Below, piece by piece: positions 10,561 through 22,612 of a DNA stretch of 64,000 bases; positions within the stretch are counted from its first letter, which is position 1, and the number at the start of each line of letters is the position of its first letter. A program made the translations under genes and the position numbers. The notes beneath the pieces were generated by a model, which was not told the origin of the DNA, searched no databases, and saw only the letters and a program-made list of their open reading frames with translations. The DNA is taken from assembly GCA_026225945.1 (NCBI GenBank), contig JAMJFZ010000199.1, positions 64,648,001-64,712,000 on the forward strand. Reading direction: 5' to 3'. Source of the stretch: Cricetomys ansorgei (lineage: Eukaryota > Chordata > Mammalia > Rodentia > Nesomyidae).

Positions 10561-12800
10561 TTAAGAAGAACTTAGGAGTCTAGTGGGCAGACAGTCACAT
10601 GAATTCTCACAAGTGTCCCCTCACTATTGACAAATGCATGTGTAAAGTTCGTTATTCGCAGAAGCAGGGAGATTGGGAATTTCTGCACTTAGTTCTTGCC
10701 CTAAGTGGTTATATTTGTGTATTACAATGACCATAGTCATCATTTATTTAAATCCTTTTTATCCTTGTTTCTGCCAAGTGTGTTGTTACAGTGACAACAA
10801 AAGCTACTATAGAAAAATAGTAAAGGAATGGGGTCATGGCAATGACTAAACCTGATCATATGGTTTTTAAGTTTTGGAATTAGTTTGTAGGAAGAATTTT
10901 GAAGTTTCAGCAAGCAAGCTAAAGACCACCTAAAACCATGCATGCATAGCTCAATGGATTATTCTGGTAAAAAAAGCTCAAATGATCAGAAAGCTGACAG
11001 AAATGTGAACAGTAAAAACTGTGCTCCTGAGGTTTCAGATGGAGTTCTAACAGGAATTGAGCTACAGGTCATTTATGTTACAATTTGGCAAAGGATTTAT
11101 TTACATTTTGTTCATGTCCTAAAGATTCTTGGGAAGCTGAGTTTAAAGGTGACAAACTAAGGTGCATGTATCTTGTTGTACTATTTCTTTACCTGGATAC
11201 TGACCCTGATACAAAAGACCTATCGAGGCTGAATTTATTCTTCTGATTAACTGTTACGCTCTCAGTTGAAAAACTGTGACTGAATTCCAGTGGTCTTCTA
11301 TGTCCGAGGGTGGGCAGGAATCTCTGTTGTATGTAGGAGATGCTTTCAGTATTCTTAAAGGTTAACAGTTGGTAAACCTTAGCCTGCCATTTTATTTCCT
11401 TTTATAAAACTTCTAAAGATCATAATTCAAAATCAGATGTTTCTACATTCCTTAAAATTAACACTGACAACACAGTGTATGTGTTGCCAAGAACACACAA
11501 GCCAGGGTCTCATCTTAGACCTTAATCATTTGAATTCACTACCAGTGAACACCTCAATAATGGTGATGCTATTGCATTTCAGTAGGAATTTCTAACATCC
11601 TACTTTCTAATAGCAATAATGTCCTCATCACTCTCTGATTGGTCCCTAATCAGATTCTACCTGAAAATTTTGTTTGTTACATATTTGCAGCACCAAATGT
11701 CTCAGCCAAAGAAGCAGGGCTGAGACAAGTATGTGCAAGCAAGAATTTATTTTGGAATGGTCCCAGCAAGAAAGAGTAACAGTTGGTAAAGAAGACAAGC
11801 CATGGGTGACTTACTGAGCTGATCATTGTTGAGAAGAATCTCTATTGGAGGCCCTGGAGTTGTATGCCATATAACCAGAGATTATTTGTAGAAATAATTA
11901 GAAGTATGAATTTATATTGCTACTACTAGATACCTTGGGTGACTTGCACCAATTTTAGGTTTCTTGTGTCCTTGGTTATATATCCATTTGACTTGAAATT
12001 TAGTTAAATAGATTTACCTGGTTTACCTCTAGCTCCCCTTTGTTCTGAACATGTCAAAGAGGGTAGTGACATTTGGAAGATTTGAACTTTGTCTTCTGTC
12101 CCTGTAGCTCCAGCATACAAGAAAAGACAGCCCTTTCTTTAGCTTAGCAAATACTACCAAGAAGAAAGAGGTGGCAAATAAGTTCTGAGCCTTTTCTAAT
12201 TCTGCACCTTTCATTAGATCTCATATAGCAATTCCCATCTATTTTTTTAATGGTTATTTAGTATTTTTTTAGTGGGAAGATTGAATCAAATGATGAAGTA
12301 TTTCAGTCCCCCAAAGAGAAAATACTGTGATTGTTATCCCTAAGGCCTATAAATGTATAAAAATTATTGGATAGTCTAAGGAATCATTCTGTACATTTAT
12401 AAAGGTACTGTATACTGCACATCAAGTATGCATGTTTGATGTTAAAGGCAAAATAGAGAAGTGAAAGAATCAATAATCTTGAAGAAAGATGACAGATGCT
12501 AAATTTTAAGATTCAACTATTTCTGCCATATTCTGTATTACTTGAAATAGCAAAGGGTGTAACACTGAAAGCAGTATGCTTAAAACTTATTTTCATGAAT
12601 GGCAATGTCAAAGTTCTCTTTTGCCAACCCTCCTCTTTGCTGATGATAGTTCATGTTTCAGAAGTCCTTACTCAGAATCAAGTTCCTCTGCCTATATATC
12701 CTCTGTCTTGATTCACTGAACAGGGTTACATGGTTTAGTGCTGTGTTAGGCAAGAAAAATTAAATTTAAAAATGTAGACAATCTGATCCCAGCTTCTGCA
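10561..12800. other. mostly no recognisable feature
   Basis: Single-copy-looking DNA. Around 11,690-11,800 the sequence gcaagaatttattttggaat resembles the antisense polyadenylation region of an LTR, but I cannot define the ends. Confidence 0.3.
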
Positions 12801-12804
12801 ATCT

Positions 12805-12925
12805 ACATAAAATGTTCTTCCCATTCTGCCATTTCACCTGGTGAGTTTGGGTAAATCCTTTGAAAGTCATTCTTCTTCCCTTTGCTTGATTTTCTTAAAA
12901 GTAAAATGAGAAAATAAAAATTATA
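12805..12925 (+). mobile_element. MIR SINE fragment
   Basis: Diverged MIR core: tctgccatttcacctggtga, gtttgggtaaatcctttgaa, then ttttcttaaaagtaaaatga. Confidence 0.5.
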
Positions 12926-13329
12926 TTCCAACAGTTCTCCTACCTGCTTTGGTCCCTTCCAGAAAACAGATGGGCTTAGGTAGTTGATGAACCTACACCA
13001 TTTTTGTAAGAGGTGCCAGTGAGGAATGGAAGCCTCCAGCCCCATCAGTGGTGGATTGCTAATCTGCCTTTCTATATTGTGATGAGGATCACCTTCATAT
13101 AATTTAGAATGAATAATGATGCTCTACCACTTTATCATGCTCTTAGTGCTCATTTATGGAATCTTTCAAGATGCAGAGTGACATCCTCACATTCAGATAA
13201 TTACCCGAGGATATAGAGAGGATTATGAACACCTAATAAATTTCATGCTTTAGAAAGATAAGATTTTCTTAAGAGAAAACAAAACAAAAAACCAACACAC
13301 ATTGAAAAGTGAAATCCTCTCCCATCCTT

Positions 13330-13332
<3 letters not shown>

Positions 13333-13360
<28 letters not shown>
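13333..13360. repeat. poly(A) run, 28 A
   Basis: Homopolymer of 28 A followed by gaaagaaaaag. It may be the tail of an unrecognised retroposon, but no source sequence is recognisable to its left. Confidence 0.95.
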
Positions 13361-13419
13361 GAAAGAAAAAGTATACATTCTCTCTTGTGGATGTAGGGGA
13401 ACAGTATGTGAAATTCTAC

Positions 13420-13525
13420 ATTTAGTTTAAAGTCCTTTCCTATTAACTAGCTATGTGACTTTGGGTAAGGGTAAGTTATTAACCCAATGAATTTTAATTT
13501 TAGTCAAATGGAGGTAAAATATAAT
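13420..13525 (+). mobile_element. MIR-family fragment
   Basis: tagctatgtgactttgggta, then aagttattaacccaatgaat and gtcaaatggaggtaaaata. This is the core of an MIR-type SINE. Confidence 0.6.
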
Positions 13526-13559
13526 GTTGCAAATTCTTTGTCAAGTCTGAAATTGATAT

Positions 13560-13625
13560 CTCAATGCAAATTATCATCTTTAATTGACATCAATCTGGGC
13601 ATTGAACACATCAATGGAGGGGCTA
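13560..13625. promoter_or_regulatory. possible conserved element with octamer motif
   Basis: A perfect octamer ATGCAAAT (13,564-13,571) sits among TAATTG and CAAT-type words in non-repeat DNA. This is only a motif match; conservation cannot be judged from the window. Confidence 0.2.
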
Positions 13626-13769
13626 GTGGGGGTGTAGGTTTGCTTGTCTGCCCAAAAGGAAAATGAATAAGAGTTTTAGACAGTAAATATCATCTTAGAG
13701 TAGTTCTTTTTGCATCCTCAATATACCTAACTTTGTCAGCAAGGCTTCTCAGTACATGGTCTTTGGAAT

Positions 13770-13980
13770 ACAGTAATATAGAAAGAATGGAGACTTAAGT
13801 CACATGTACCTGGAATAATTCTTAACTGTGCCACATGATGTGGGAAGATTGCTTAGCCTCCCAAGACTATTTCTTCCTGTATAAAATGATAATTATGAAG
13901 ATTTCATAAGGCACTTCATGAAAAAAGCACATAATAGTGTTTTGGATACAGTAGGTATTCAATAAATACAAGTTCCCTTT
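13770..13980 (+). mobile_element. MIR SINE
   Basis: Nearly full-length diverged MIR: gacttaagtcacatgtacct, gattgcttagcctcccaaga, ttcttcctgtataaaatgat, then gtaggtattcaataaataca at the 3' end. Confidence 0.65.
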
Positions 13981-13984
13981 TTTC

Positions 13985-15200
13985 ATGTAAAGAAATTTCT
14001 AGTTTTGAATTTTGTATTCTTAATTTTTTTAGGTAGGGGGATTCACTAAGACCCATTAATGAATCACTTATAGAAAGGAAAGGGAAAACTCCTCTTATGA
14101 CAGTGTTCTGTGATCAGTATTTGGGAACAGTAATTTGGCAAGTAGGCTAAAGAGAAACTAACCATTGTCTCTAAGAGTGTTTGTTAAAAATGTGGTATGC
14201 AATAAATAATATTAACTAGGATGGCTAACATTTATTCTATTCCTCATTAGTTGACACTCGTAATTGTGCAGTATTCAAATAAACAGTGCTTCTCTTTCCA
14301 AGAATAAGGTGAGCTACTTAAAAGAAGAGGGGATAATTATGACTGTGAGGTTTTACATCGTCCTCACCGGATCCCCGAACAACCCAAAGGGTTACATGTT
14401 CCATCTGAAACCTTAGCATAAATGTTTCCAAAACTTCATAGCTGAGCTGTCATTTGTAAGCTTCTTAAAATTAATTATTAAAGCCCTTTCCATTAGTCTT
14501 TTGTTTGGTCGTCATAAAACATTTTTCTTTTGCAGTGTAACAAATAAAAACCACTGCATTAGCTATAAATATAGGGCACCAGATATGGAGAGAAGGCTAT
14601 GAGTCATGCTTGACCATTCCCTAAGGCCAGCTCTGTGATGACTGCATTCTGGGAAGTGTGCTGGGTCTATTCTTCACACACAAGCAAATTCAAAACCAGC
14701 TAGCCATATGAAAAGGACTTTCTTGTCAGGAACTCCACCATGTTGTAGTCCTAGAACTGAAAAACTTAAATAATAGATACCATTAAAAAATATTTGGAAA
14801 ACATTGGCCAGATAATTGTATGTACTACACTGAGAATTCTGAATCTATTCCTGAAATCAACACTAAACAGACTGTGTGAAAAAGTTTTTTTTTGCTCTTT
14901 CCTTATTCACCACAGGACAGAGAGTCTCTACAGGAGTAATGGGAATAGCTCTGGAAAACACAATTATAAATCTGTATCATAAAATTGTTAACTTTACCAA
15001 TACAGATTAGAGGAAATCTGTCAAAACTGTCTGGTGGAATCCAAGTTAAAAACGTTGCAAAACTGCCAAGCAGGTAATGGCAGTGTGAACATTTATACCT
15101 TTTCCTGACTTCTGGTAATTATGGGAGACAACACACAATAAATTCACTATGTGTTAACTTTCATAAAAGTATTATTAAAAACATGAAAATTGAAGTTACA
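13985..15200. other. non-repeat DNA, possibly containing a conserved element
   Basis: No repeat is recognised. Around 14,345-14,620 the sequence has an unusual cluster of retained CpGs (ttttacatcgtcctcaccgg, atccccgaac) beside TAATTA-type homeodomain words. That is uncommon for neutral AT-rich DNA here. Confidence 0.3.
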
Positions 15201-15202
15201 AT

Positions 15203-15322
15203 TTTTTTTTTTGAGATAGGGTCTCAATATGTAGCCTTGACTGGCCTGGAATTCATAGAGATCTATCTGCCTCTACTTCCAGAGTGCTGGGATTGAATGT
15301 ATGTGCCACCACTCCCAGTACA
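15203..15322 (-). mobile_element. B1 SINE, antisense
   Basis: Antisense poly(T), then ttgagatagggtctcaatat, ctggcctggaattcatagag, atctgcctctacttccagag and tgctgggattgaatgtatgt. The copy is moderately diverged. Confidence 0.85.
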
Positions 15323-16019
15323 CTTGTCTTATTTTCAAATCGAGGCTTCAATCACTCAGTCTGCTTCCTCTTATTTGAGAAATTGGGCCAAATGTTCTCT
15401 TTAAAGACCACCACCCAAGGAAAAAATTTACAAATATAAAATCTGTAAATTAGAAATCTTTAAAAGTCACATCAGAGCACAAAAAACTTGTGATAACCTT
15501 TCACAGGCACAATGATGTTAGTGCTATTTGAAAATAAAGCCTGTCATCTATACCAATTTTGAATTTCTCACAGCATTCTGATATACATACATTTGTATTC
15601 ACAACTTAAACTAGTGTGGTGACTGGATATAACATAATGTATACAACCAGGAATCAGACTGAAAGGGACAAAGTCCAGATCTACTGAATTCCACATCAGT
15701 GTTTCAAACCCCATCTTCTTGCTGCCTCACACTACCTAATAAAAAGGGTTTAAAGACATTAGCTGCTATCTATAGAATGTACCGTTTTCCTATGTGGTGT
15801 ATTTATAAAATTAAGGATATGATGTAATGAACATTATCCTAACCTTCAAGTAGGTTTTGGAATAGTCTTCAAACATTTCCAGGCATCTTCACCTCTAGTC
15901 TGTCAGTAACTGCTCCAATCACGAGCCCTATTTCTAGTCCTGGGATCAAATTTATAAAGGTGAGATTTTGTTTAGTATTTGGATGCTGTCTCCCATTTGA
16001 TTTTTCTACATACTCCCAG
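15323..16019. other. no recognisable feature
   Basis: AT-rich single-copy-looking DNA. Confidence 0.35.
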
Positions 16020-16078
16020 AATTATTAAGCTTTGTATTCTAGAAAGCTGAGCTAATTATAATTTAGAGTGTTTCTTGA
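16020..16078 (+). repeat. direct repeat copy 1 (59 bp), probable target-site duplication
   Basis: Identical to 16,193-16,251 except for one G/A difference. Both copies begin aattattaagctttgtattc and end gagtgtttcttga. Confidence 0.9.
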
Positions 16079-16192
16079 GTACTTAAGACTCTTATAATAC
16101 TTGAAATTTACTGCCCTTGAAAACTTCCAATTACAAATAGACACTAAACTTGGGGTAATCTCTGCTAACACAACAAACTAAAAAAAAAAAAA
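16079..16192 (+). mobile_element. poly(A)-tailed insert between 59-bp direct repeats
   Basis: A 114-bp segment ending in a run of 15 A (16,180-16,194, shared with the next repeat) and bounded on both sides by the same 59-bp sequence. This is the signature of an L1-mediated (target-primed) retroposition of an RNA. The body does not match any SINE, snRNA or tRNA that I recognise. The duplication is longer than the usual 7-20 bp. Confidence 0.55.
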
Positions 16193-16251
16193 AATTATTA
16201 AGCTTTGTATTCTAGAAAACTGAGCTAATTATAATTTAGAGTGTTTCTTGA
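16193..16251 (+). repeat. direct repeat copy 2 (59 bp)
   Basis: Second copy of the 59-bp repeat. It follows the poly(A) directly and carries the single substitution (agaaaact against agaaagct). Confidence 0.9.
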
Positions 16252-16429
16252 TATTGCAAACCTTGAAAATCTGGGGTGGTTGTGATGGCTTGCTGCAAAA
16301 ATAAAGGGAATTTTTTTACTGTTTGTAGAACAACTGTAGAAAATTTTCTTTTCCTATTAAGGTAGTGTATCCAAATCTCTTAAATCTATAGATTAGTAGT
16401 TCTATCTTCATTTTTCCCTTTTATTGAAA

Positions 16430-17840
16430 GATTTTTTTCTCATATATTCTAAATATGGTTTTGCCTCTCTACTCCTCTAAGTTCTTCCCTATTTTATCTC
16501 CCATCTGGATCCACTCCCTTTTGGTCTCTCATTAGAAAAGAACAGGCTTCAAATAGATAATAAAATACAATAAAAAATATGACAAAACTATTCCATTGGA
16601 GTTGGACATGGCAAATAGAAGAGTCCGAGAAGGCACAAGACTCAGATACCCATTTGTTCACTCAGGAAACACATAAAAACACTAAACTGGAATCCATAAT
16701 ACATAAGCAGGTGCATTCTGCTCCAGGACCTGATGTAGATACATGCAAGCTTGTGTTTTCTGCTCCAGTCTCTGTAAGCTCATGAGTTTTGATCATGTTG
16801 ATTTAGAAGTTCTTGTTTTCTTAATGTCCCCTATCCTCTCTGGCTTTTACACTCTACCTCCTCTTCTGCAGGGTTCCCTGAGCTCCGAGGGGAGGGGTTT
16901 GATAGAGATATTTCATTTAGGGCTGAGTATTCCAAGGTGTGTCACTCTCTGCATAGTGCCTAGCTATGGGTCTCTTGTTTCCATCTGCCACAGGAGGAAG
17001 CTTCTCTGATGATGGCTGAACAACGCCCTGATCTACAATCAGAAATTAAGGAAGTCATTTTATCACTACTTTTTGTTTTGTATACCAGTAGTATTTGGTT
17101 TTACCCCAGGTCCCTGGGCTATCCAGTCTCTGGTTCTTGGTCACTCAAGCCCTATCAGATATGGGTTCCATCTTGTGGTGTGGGACCTAAGTCAAATCAG
17201 ACTCAGTTATTACCACAAACTTTGTGCCACCATTTCCTCAGCGTATCTTCAGGTAGGACACCACTGTAGATCAAAGGGTTTGTGGCTGGCTTGGTATTTA
17301 CATTTCCCTTTTGGTAGCATGAAGAGCACCTTCCTGTACCAAAGACACTGGATAAATGGGTGAATGCTCACCAGCTCCATTCTCCATGTTCAATGAACTG
17401 TGTAGGTGTTGTCTTTAGCAATGAGGCCTTGCTATCAGTTTGTGGAGAACAACCTGTTGTCCTGGTAACAGACCAGGTTGTTTGGAGATTCCCACAGGAC
17501 CCCAACTAACCCAGTCCTGGTAGTATAAGTTTCATCTAGTGACAAGTTGGTCAGTTGGGACTCTGTCTCCATTATTTGGTTATTTCATTTAGATTGCCTT
17601 CAGATGTGCATTTTAGGAAGTGTCTACTGTGTTGTTTGCATACCACCACTGTCCTCATACCCCACCGTTTCTTTCCTCCTCCCCATTTAATCCTCCCACT
17701 CCAGCACCCCCCCATGATTATCTATTCTATTTCTCACTCCTGATGAGATCTCTACCTTCTAGTCCCTTACTCTATGCCTACCTACCCTGTGTGCTTCTAT
17801 ACTATCCTCACTTCTTCCCATTATGAACATCAGCTTGGTT
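16430..17840 (-). mobile_element. rodent L1 3' end, antisense, 5'-truncated
   Basis: Reverse complement of an Lx-like L1 3' UTR. It begins with the terminal region (ccctattttatctcccatct, ggtctctcattagaaaagaa). It runs through ttttgatcatgttgatttag, gggttccctgagctccgagg, ggaggaagcttctctgatga, ctgtaccaaagacactggat and tgttcaatgaactgtgtagg to a pyrimidine-rich stretch near 17,640-17,820. The same family lies in plus orientation at 61.1-62.8 kb. The five or so open frames here are shadows of this element. Confidence 0.8.
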
Positions 17841-18064
17841 TCTACATGTCAGATAATTGTCAGCACTAAAGTACTTCTAGTAGGAAGGTGTCTTCAACTA
17901 AGGCAAGAATTCTACAAGACCTTGGATAAGTCACTTACCAAGGCATTTTTAGGCTTAATTTTTTTTTTGAGCAGCCGAGTTTTAGCACAATCATAACTTC
18001 TATGTTTACTTAAATAAACACATCTAAATGGTAATCTTTGTTTCAAAATCTGATCTCACTTCTT

Positions 18065-18268
18065 TCATCTCTGTATTTTAAATCTGTTTATGTGTGTGCA
18101 TATATGTGAATGCTGTGAGTGGGTGTGCGTGCCATGGAGATCAGAAGACAAGTCTGTGAAGTTGGTTTTCTCCTTCCACATTTCTGTATGTTTGGAGGAT
18201 GGAACTCAAGTCCTTAGACTGGAGCATCAATCAGTTTAATCCAGTAAGCCATCAGACCAGCCCTGACA
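18065..18268 (-). mobile_element. B3 (B2-family) SINE, antisense
   Basis: Starts in a TG-rich stretch, then gccatggagatcagaagaca, gttggttttctccttccaca, ggatggaactcaagtcctta and ccagtaagccatcagaccag. This is the reverse of a B2/B3 head. Confidence 0.8.
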
Positions 18269-18311
18269 CTTCCTAATTCTAGAGAAAAATAAACTTTTAA
18301 AAATTACTTTC

Positions 18312-18600
18312 TTTTCTTGTTGCTGAGATAAACTATTTGAAAACCATTAGGGAAGTTTTATTTTGGCTCACAGCTGGAGTCTGTAGTCCACCATTTTAGA
18401 TAAGTCATGGTGGCAAGAACTTGAGGCAGTGGCTGATCACACTGCACCCAGTCATGAAGTTGTGAGGGAACAGGAAGTGGGAAGGGCTATAAAACCTTTA
18501 GGCCACTCTTAGTGACCCATTTCTTCCAACCCAGCTCTACACCTCCTCCTAAGATACCTTCCCAAATAAGCCTCCAGCTGGGGACCAAGTGTTCAAAACT
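18312..18600 (-). mobile_element. MT-type MaLR LTR, antisense
   Basis: Antisense ERVL-MaLR LTR: tcttgttgctgagataaact, gttttattttggctcacagc, taagtcatggtggcaagaac, agtgacccatttcttccaac and agctggggaccaagtgttca in consensus order. Solo LTR; no internal region seen. Confidence 0.75.
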
Positions 18601-18604
18601 TTCA

Positions 18605-18705
18605 AGATTTTTGGCAAAAATGAAACAGATATTTTAGGCTTTAGGCCACATATGATCTCTGTTGCTCATACTTATTGACTAGTTCTTTAAGTAGTCCTAT
18701 CAAGA
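18605..18705. mobile_element. hAT-Charlie (MER1-type) fragment, tentative
   Basis: aacagatattttaggctttaggccacatat followed by a ctctgttgctcat segment resembles the shared core of MER1-group DNA transposons. No terminal repeats are visible. (The quoted words fall within 18,626-18,672.). Confidence 0.35.
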
Positions 18706-18754
18706 TCACTCACTGTCCAGGTCAGTGGCTCATAGAAATTGGACAAATAGTTAT

Positions 18755-19160
18755 ACTGACGGTCACGGTTTATTACTGTAGAAAGATACCATAAACCAGC
18801 GACAGGGACTATAAGGAGCCCAGGAAAGACAAAAAAGTGCAATACTTTACATTTTTTGTTCAGATAATAGAATAGTTATAATTAGTCATCCCAAAAGATG
18901 TGGGACATTACAAAACACTATCAATTAGAAAGCTGTGATTTGATGTTTCCAAAGTTTTCAAGTTAGCCTAAACTGTGCAGAACTCTACTCATCCTCTTTG
19001 TGAAGTTCCATCTTCCACAGCCCTGGCTTGGTCAATCCAGTTTCCATATATTGTGCTATGCCCCATCTTGTGGTTAAACTCCAGAGTCCATTGGTAAGGC
19101 TCATAGCTATAAAGTATCATGCCCCAGGGTTTATTATTACCTATGGCCTTCACTGCAGAC
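18755..19160 (-). mobile_element. MLT2/ERVL-type LTR, antisense, tentative
   Basis: cggtcacggtttattactgt, then agaaagataccataaacc, and near the other end ccccagggtttattattacc. These resemble the polyadenylation region and boundary words of antisense MLT2 LTRs. The middle is degraded. Confidence 0.45.
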
Positions 19161-19984
19161 AGTAGACAGCTATATGACATAGCTGTGACACGATACAATG
19201 CAGGGAGTGAAGACTTTTGCCTTTGTGACAGAAGCAGTAAGCTTTCTGCCTCCTACACCTTTATTTTTAAAAAAAATTAATATTAGCAGTGCCCAAGGCT
19301 AGCTTAGCAACTCCAAGTCAGAGTTAAAAAATATATCTGCCCTTTTCAAGCTACTGTTTGGAGATTTGATACCCTGATTCAAAAGCTAACTGATAACTGG
19401 AAAAACAGATCAAAAGGAAAACAGAAAACAAAGTTGGAAGAAAATGTTTATTTAGCAAAAGGGTGTGAAGTCTGTAGGAATCACATGCAGAGGCTTTTAA
19501 GAAGTTGCTTGAAAACACAGTAATTAAAAAATCATTTGAACAAAACTTCTGTAAGTAATAAATGTGTATATTTCATAACAGCAAATTAAAAGCATCTAAT
19601 GATTAACATTGAGTCAGGAGTCACTATTTCTCCACATCTCATAAAGAAAATGAAATCACAGAAGACTTTGATGGCTTCCAAGGGTTTCCATGCATTTCCC
19701 AAATTTTCAGCGATTCAACTGCAGAAGCATAGAGTGTCTTCTGTAACTACCCAAACTTAATTCACAGATATATCATTTGTGCACAATCAATGCCTGTTAC
19801 TTTTCCTTGTACCAAGAGCATAATGGAAGAAAAATACTTTAGTAACCAGCTAGTATTTTAGTTGTCTTTAAAGGTATATACATGAATATCAAATAATTTA
19901 ATGGCTACTTGTGGCAGTAAGCAATGGTGTGTAAATGGTGAAATAAGCTGACTTTCCTCTTACTTTAATGGATTACTATTCAAG
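19161..19984. other. no recognisable feature
   Basis: Non-repeat, AT-rich DNA. No exon signals with coding support. Confidence 0.35.
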
Positions 19985-20140
19985 AAATACTTGAACATTT
20001 TCTATTCTTCAAGCACAAGATTAATACTGGATGAACATTATCTCATGTGAATCATTCCTGTCAAATAGTTATAAACCTTACTTTGCAGATCAAGGGGGTA
20101 GCATAGCTTGATCATTATATGGCTACAAAACAGGAGGTGG
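19985..20140 (+). mobile_element. MIR SINE fragment
   Basis: Diverged MIR 3' half: tggatgaacattatctcatg, then aaccttactttgcagatcaa and agcatagcttgatcat. Confidence 0.45.
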
Positions 20141-20742
20141 TGTTGTATGCGGCTGTGGCGGCTCAGCAAGGAAGACAAGGAGGCATATTCATTGGTGCAA
20201 ATCTTTCCAGACCTCATCAGAGGGAACCAATGTCCTAACCAGCACAGTGGAACCACAAGCATCTGAGCTCAGGTGTTTTTATTGATTCAGAACTCCTTAG
20301 GTGCTTTACTGATAACACATCCAGATCATAAGCAATTAAACTACCCCTACATAAATCCAATACCTGCAGGCAATATAAAATGCCAAGACCTATACATCCC
20401 CTTTTCAAACAGTACACAAAAACAATTATTTTAAACACAAATAAAAATAAACTTCCATAACAAGTAGCTATAATCTGAACCTAAAACTTTAATTCTTACA
20501 TTGACACTTTTATGGTGTCATTATGGAACTTCCATATAATTTCAGATTAAGAACAGTTTAATTCATATGTAATAAACAGTTTTCTTCATTTAGCACTTTT
20601 ATTGTTTAATTTTTTTATATGGAGAAAAAGTATGATGAAGGGAAGTGGTGGTAAAATGATTCAAGAACATGAATTTTTTTTAAAAGGAAATTTCTGTTGT
20701 CATCTTTGTTCCAGGATTATCGTCTATCAAGAAAGGGAAGAA

Positions 20743-20965
20743 GGGGCTGGAGAGATGGCTCAGTGGTTAAGAGCACTGACTGATCTTCCAGAGGACTGGG
20801 GTTCAATTTCCAGCACTCACATGTGGCTCACAGCCATCTGTGACTCCAGTTTCTGGGGATTCATTATATAACATCTCTTCAGGCATTCCAGAGCACCAGG
20901 CACCAATGTGGTACACAAACATACATGCAAGCAAAATACCCATATACACAGAAAGAAAGGAAGCA
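20743..20965 (+). mobile_element. B2 SINE, plus strand
   Basis: One of the best-preserved B2 copies: ggggctggagagatggctca, gtggttaagagcactgactg (A box region), gaggactggggttcaatttc (B box) and the B2-specific 3' body with catacatgcaagcaaaatac. A GA-rich simple repeat (20,950-20,985) follows. It overlaps spurious open frames on both strands. Confidence 0.95.
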
Positions 20966-20985
20966 AGGAAAGATGGGAGGGAGGG

Positions 20986-22215
20986 AACCTCAATGTTGGC
21001 CATTAGTATGTAGATAGACATTATAAACAGCAACAAATTAGTATTGGTTGAATACAGACACATTCGTGGTACAAATAAAAGATAAACTTTACCTGGGAGA
21101 TCCAAATCAAGCTACTCTTTAAGAGTCAAGATACAAGCTGAGTTTTGAAGAATGGAGCTTTTCCTGATTGCTTAATGGGGTTGTATGCTATGTGATTTAC
21201 CTGGCTTATATAATCAAATAATCAATTTATTTTAAGAGAAAAGTAACTCCACTTTATGAATGAGTCCAGACATTTAACCTAGAAATCACCCTGCTGAATA
21301 ATGTACTTACTGGCACACACAAATATATATAAAGTAACTGGATCGAACTACGGAGTGGGGGCAGGGGGCCACGGCAACAGAATACTTTCATTTACATACA
21401 AGGAACACAAGGTCAGATACGTATACATTTTTGCAAAGGTCACATAGTGAAGACAGAGATTTAATTTAGTCTACCCAAAGCCTGTCTGTTGAATGACTGA
21501 TTTCTCATAAAATGTATTCTCTTCTTGTTTTTGTCTTTAACTCTTTCAAACCTGTTAGCACTAAACTAAAAGCTATTTTGAATCACATACCCGTATAGTC
21601 ATTGAATGATGGCAGCACAGAGATAAACAATTTAACACAATTAACTAATATTTAAAGTAAGGTATTTACTATAAATATGTGGCTTATAGATAATGTTCTG
21701 GAAAAATTTTAACTGGTAAAACAAGTTTGTCAACTTTTATGAATATTGCTCCTTAAACACTCAACCTATTAAACATGGAAATAAAAACAAGGGATTAATT
21801 CAAATCCTAGGACATCCAACATGGCTTAGCAAAGACTTCTCTAACATAACCAGCGTGGGTCTCTCCACAGTACATCTACCCTTCACACTTACTGTTCAAA
21901 ATCCCAGTATGACCTGATCCACATCATGGTATCTAAGCACTCTGGTAAGTCTTTTCTGATGTCATTCTTTGGGACTGTTCTGAGCTGCCTGTGATTTACT
22001 TATAATCGTATTTTACACACAACTAAACAGTAAACACATCATTGACACTGTTTGCTCAGTTTGAAGCTCAAGTTTTGTATTTATCTTAAAAGTTTTGACT
22101 TTCTTAAAATCACAACATAACATCAGCAGTTTAAAAAACATACCTTAAAGATTCAGTTAGCAGTTTTAGGACTGACTAGGATGCATGTTAATGCTTGGAG
22201 ACAGATACTGGGGCA
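20986..22215. other. no recognisable feature
   Basis: Single-copy-looking AT-rich DNA without recognised repeats. Confidence 0.35.
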
Positions 22216-22219
22216 TGGG

Positions 22220-22440
22220 ATGGGAGAAAAAACCTGGCATTTAGTGAGCACCTATGTTGCCAGCACTGTGTGTTTTCTTCACTTAGTTCTCTTATCTAAT
22301 CTTTAGTTTTCATAACAACCTGATAGTTTCACTGTTTTTCTTTTGTTTTTACTGTGATAGAGAAGTTGAGCAACTTGTTCAAGGTCACCCAGATGTCAAG
22401 CTCTGGAACCCAGATTAGATCAGAGATCTAATTCCCAAGT
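22220..22440 (+). mobile_element. MIR SINE
   Basis: Near full-length MIR: agtgagcacctatgttgcca, ctcttatctaatctttagtt, agagaagttgagcaacttgt, tcaaggtcacccagatgtca and gctctggaacccagattaga. Confidence 0.75.
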
Positions 22441-22612
22441 GTAAGTTTTTAACATTGAAACATTTGTTCTTTATCCCCGATTCCTGAGACAGCTTTCTAA
22501 AATCCTTGGAGTCTCTTTACTAATGAATGACTGTGTGCTAACAAGATGACTGGTGCCAAGAGCTTCTAGATAGCCTTCTAGATAGCCCCAGGATGAGCAC
22601 AACCATGAGAAA

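Noticed and set aside
16743..17363. Cluster of overlapping plus-strand ORFs
   Set aside because: All lie in the antisense 3' UTR of an L1, which is non-coding in either direction.
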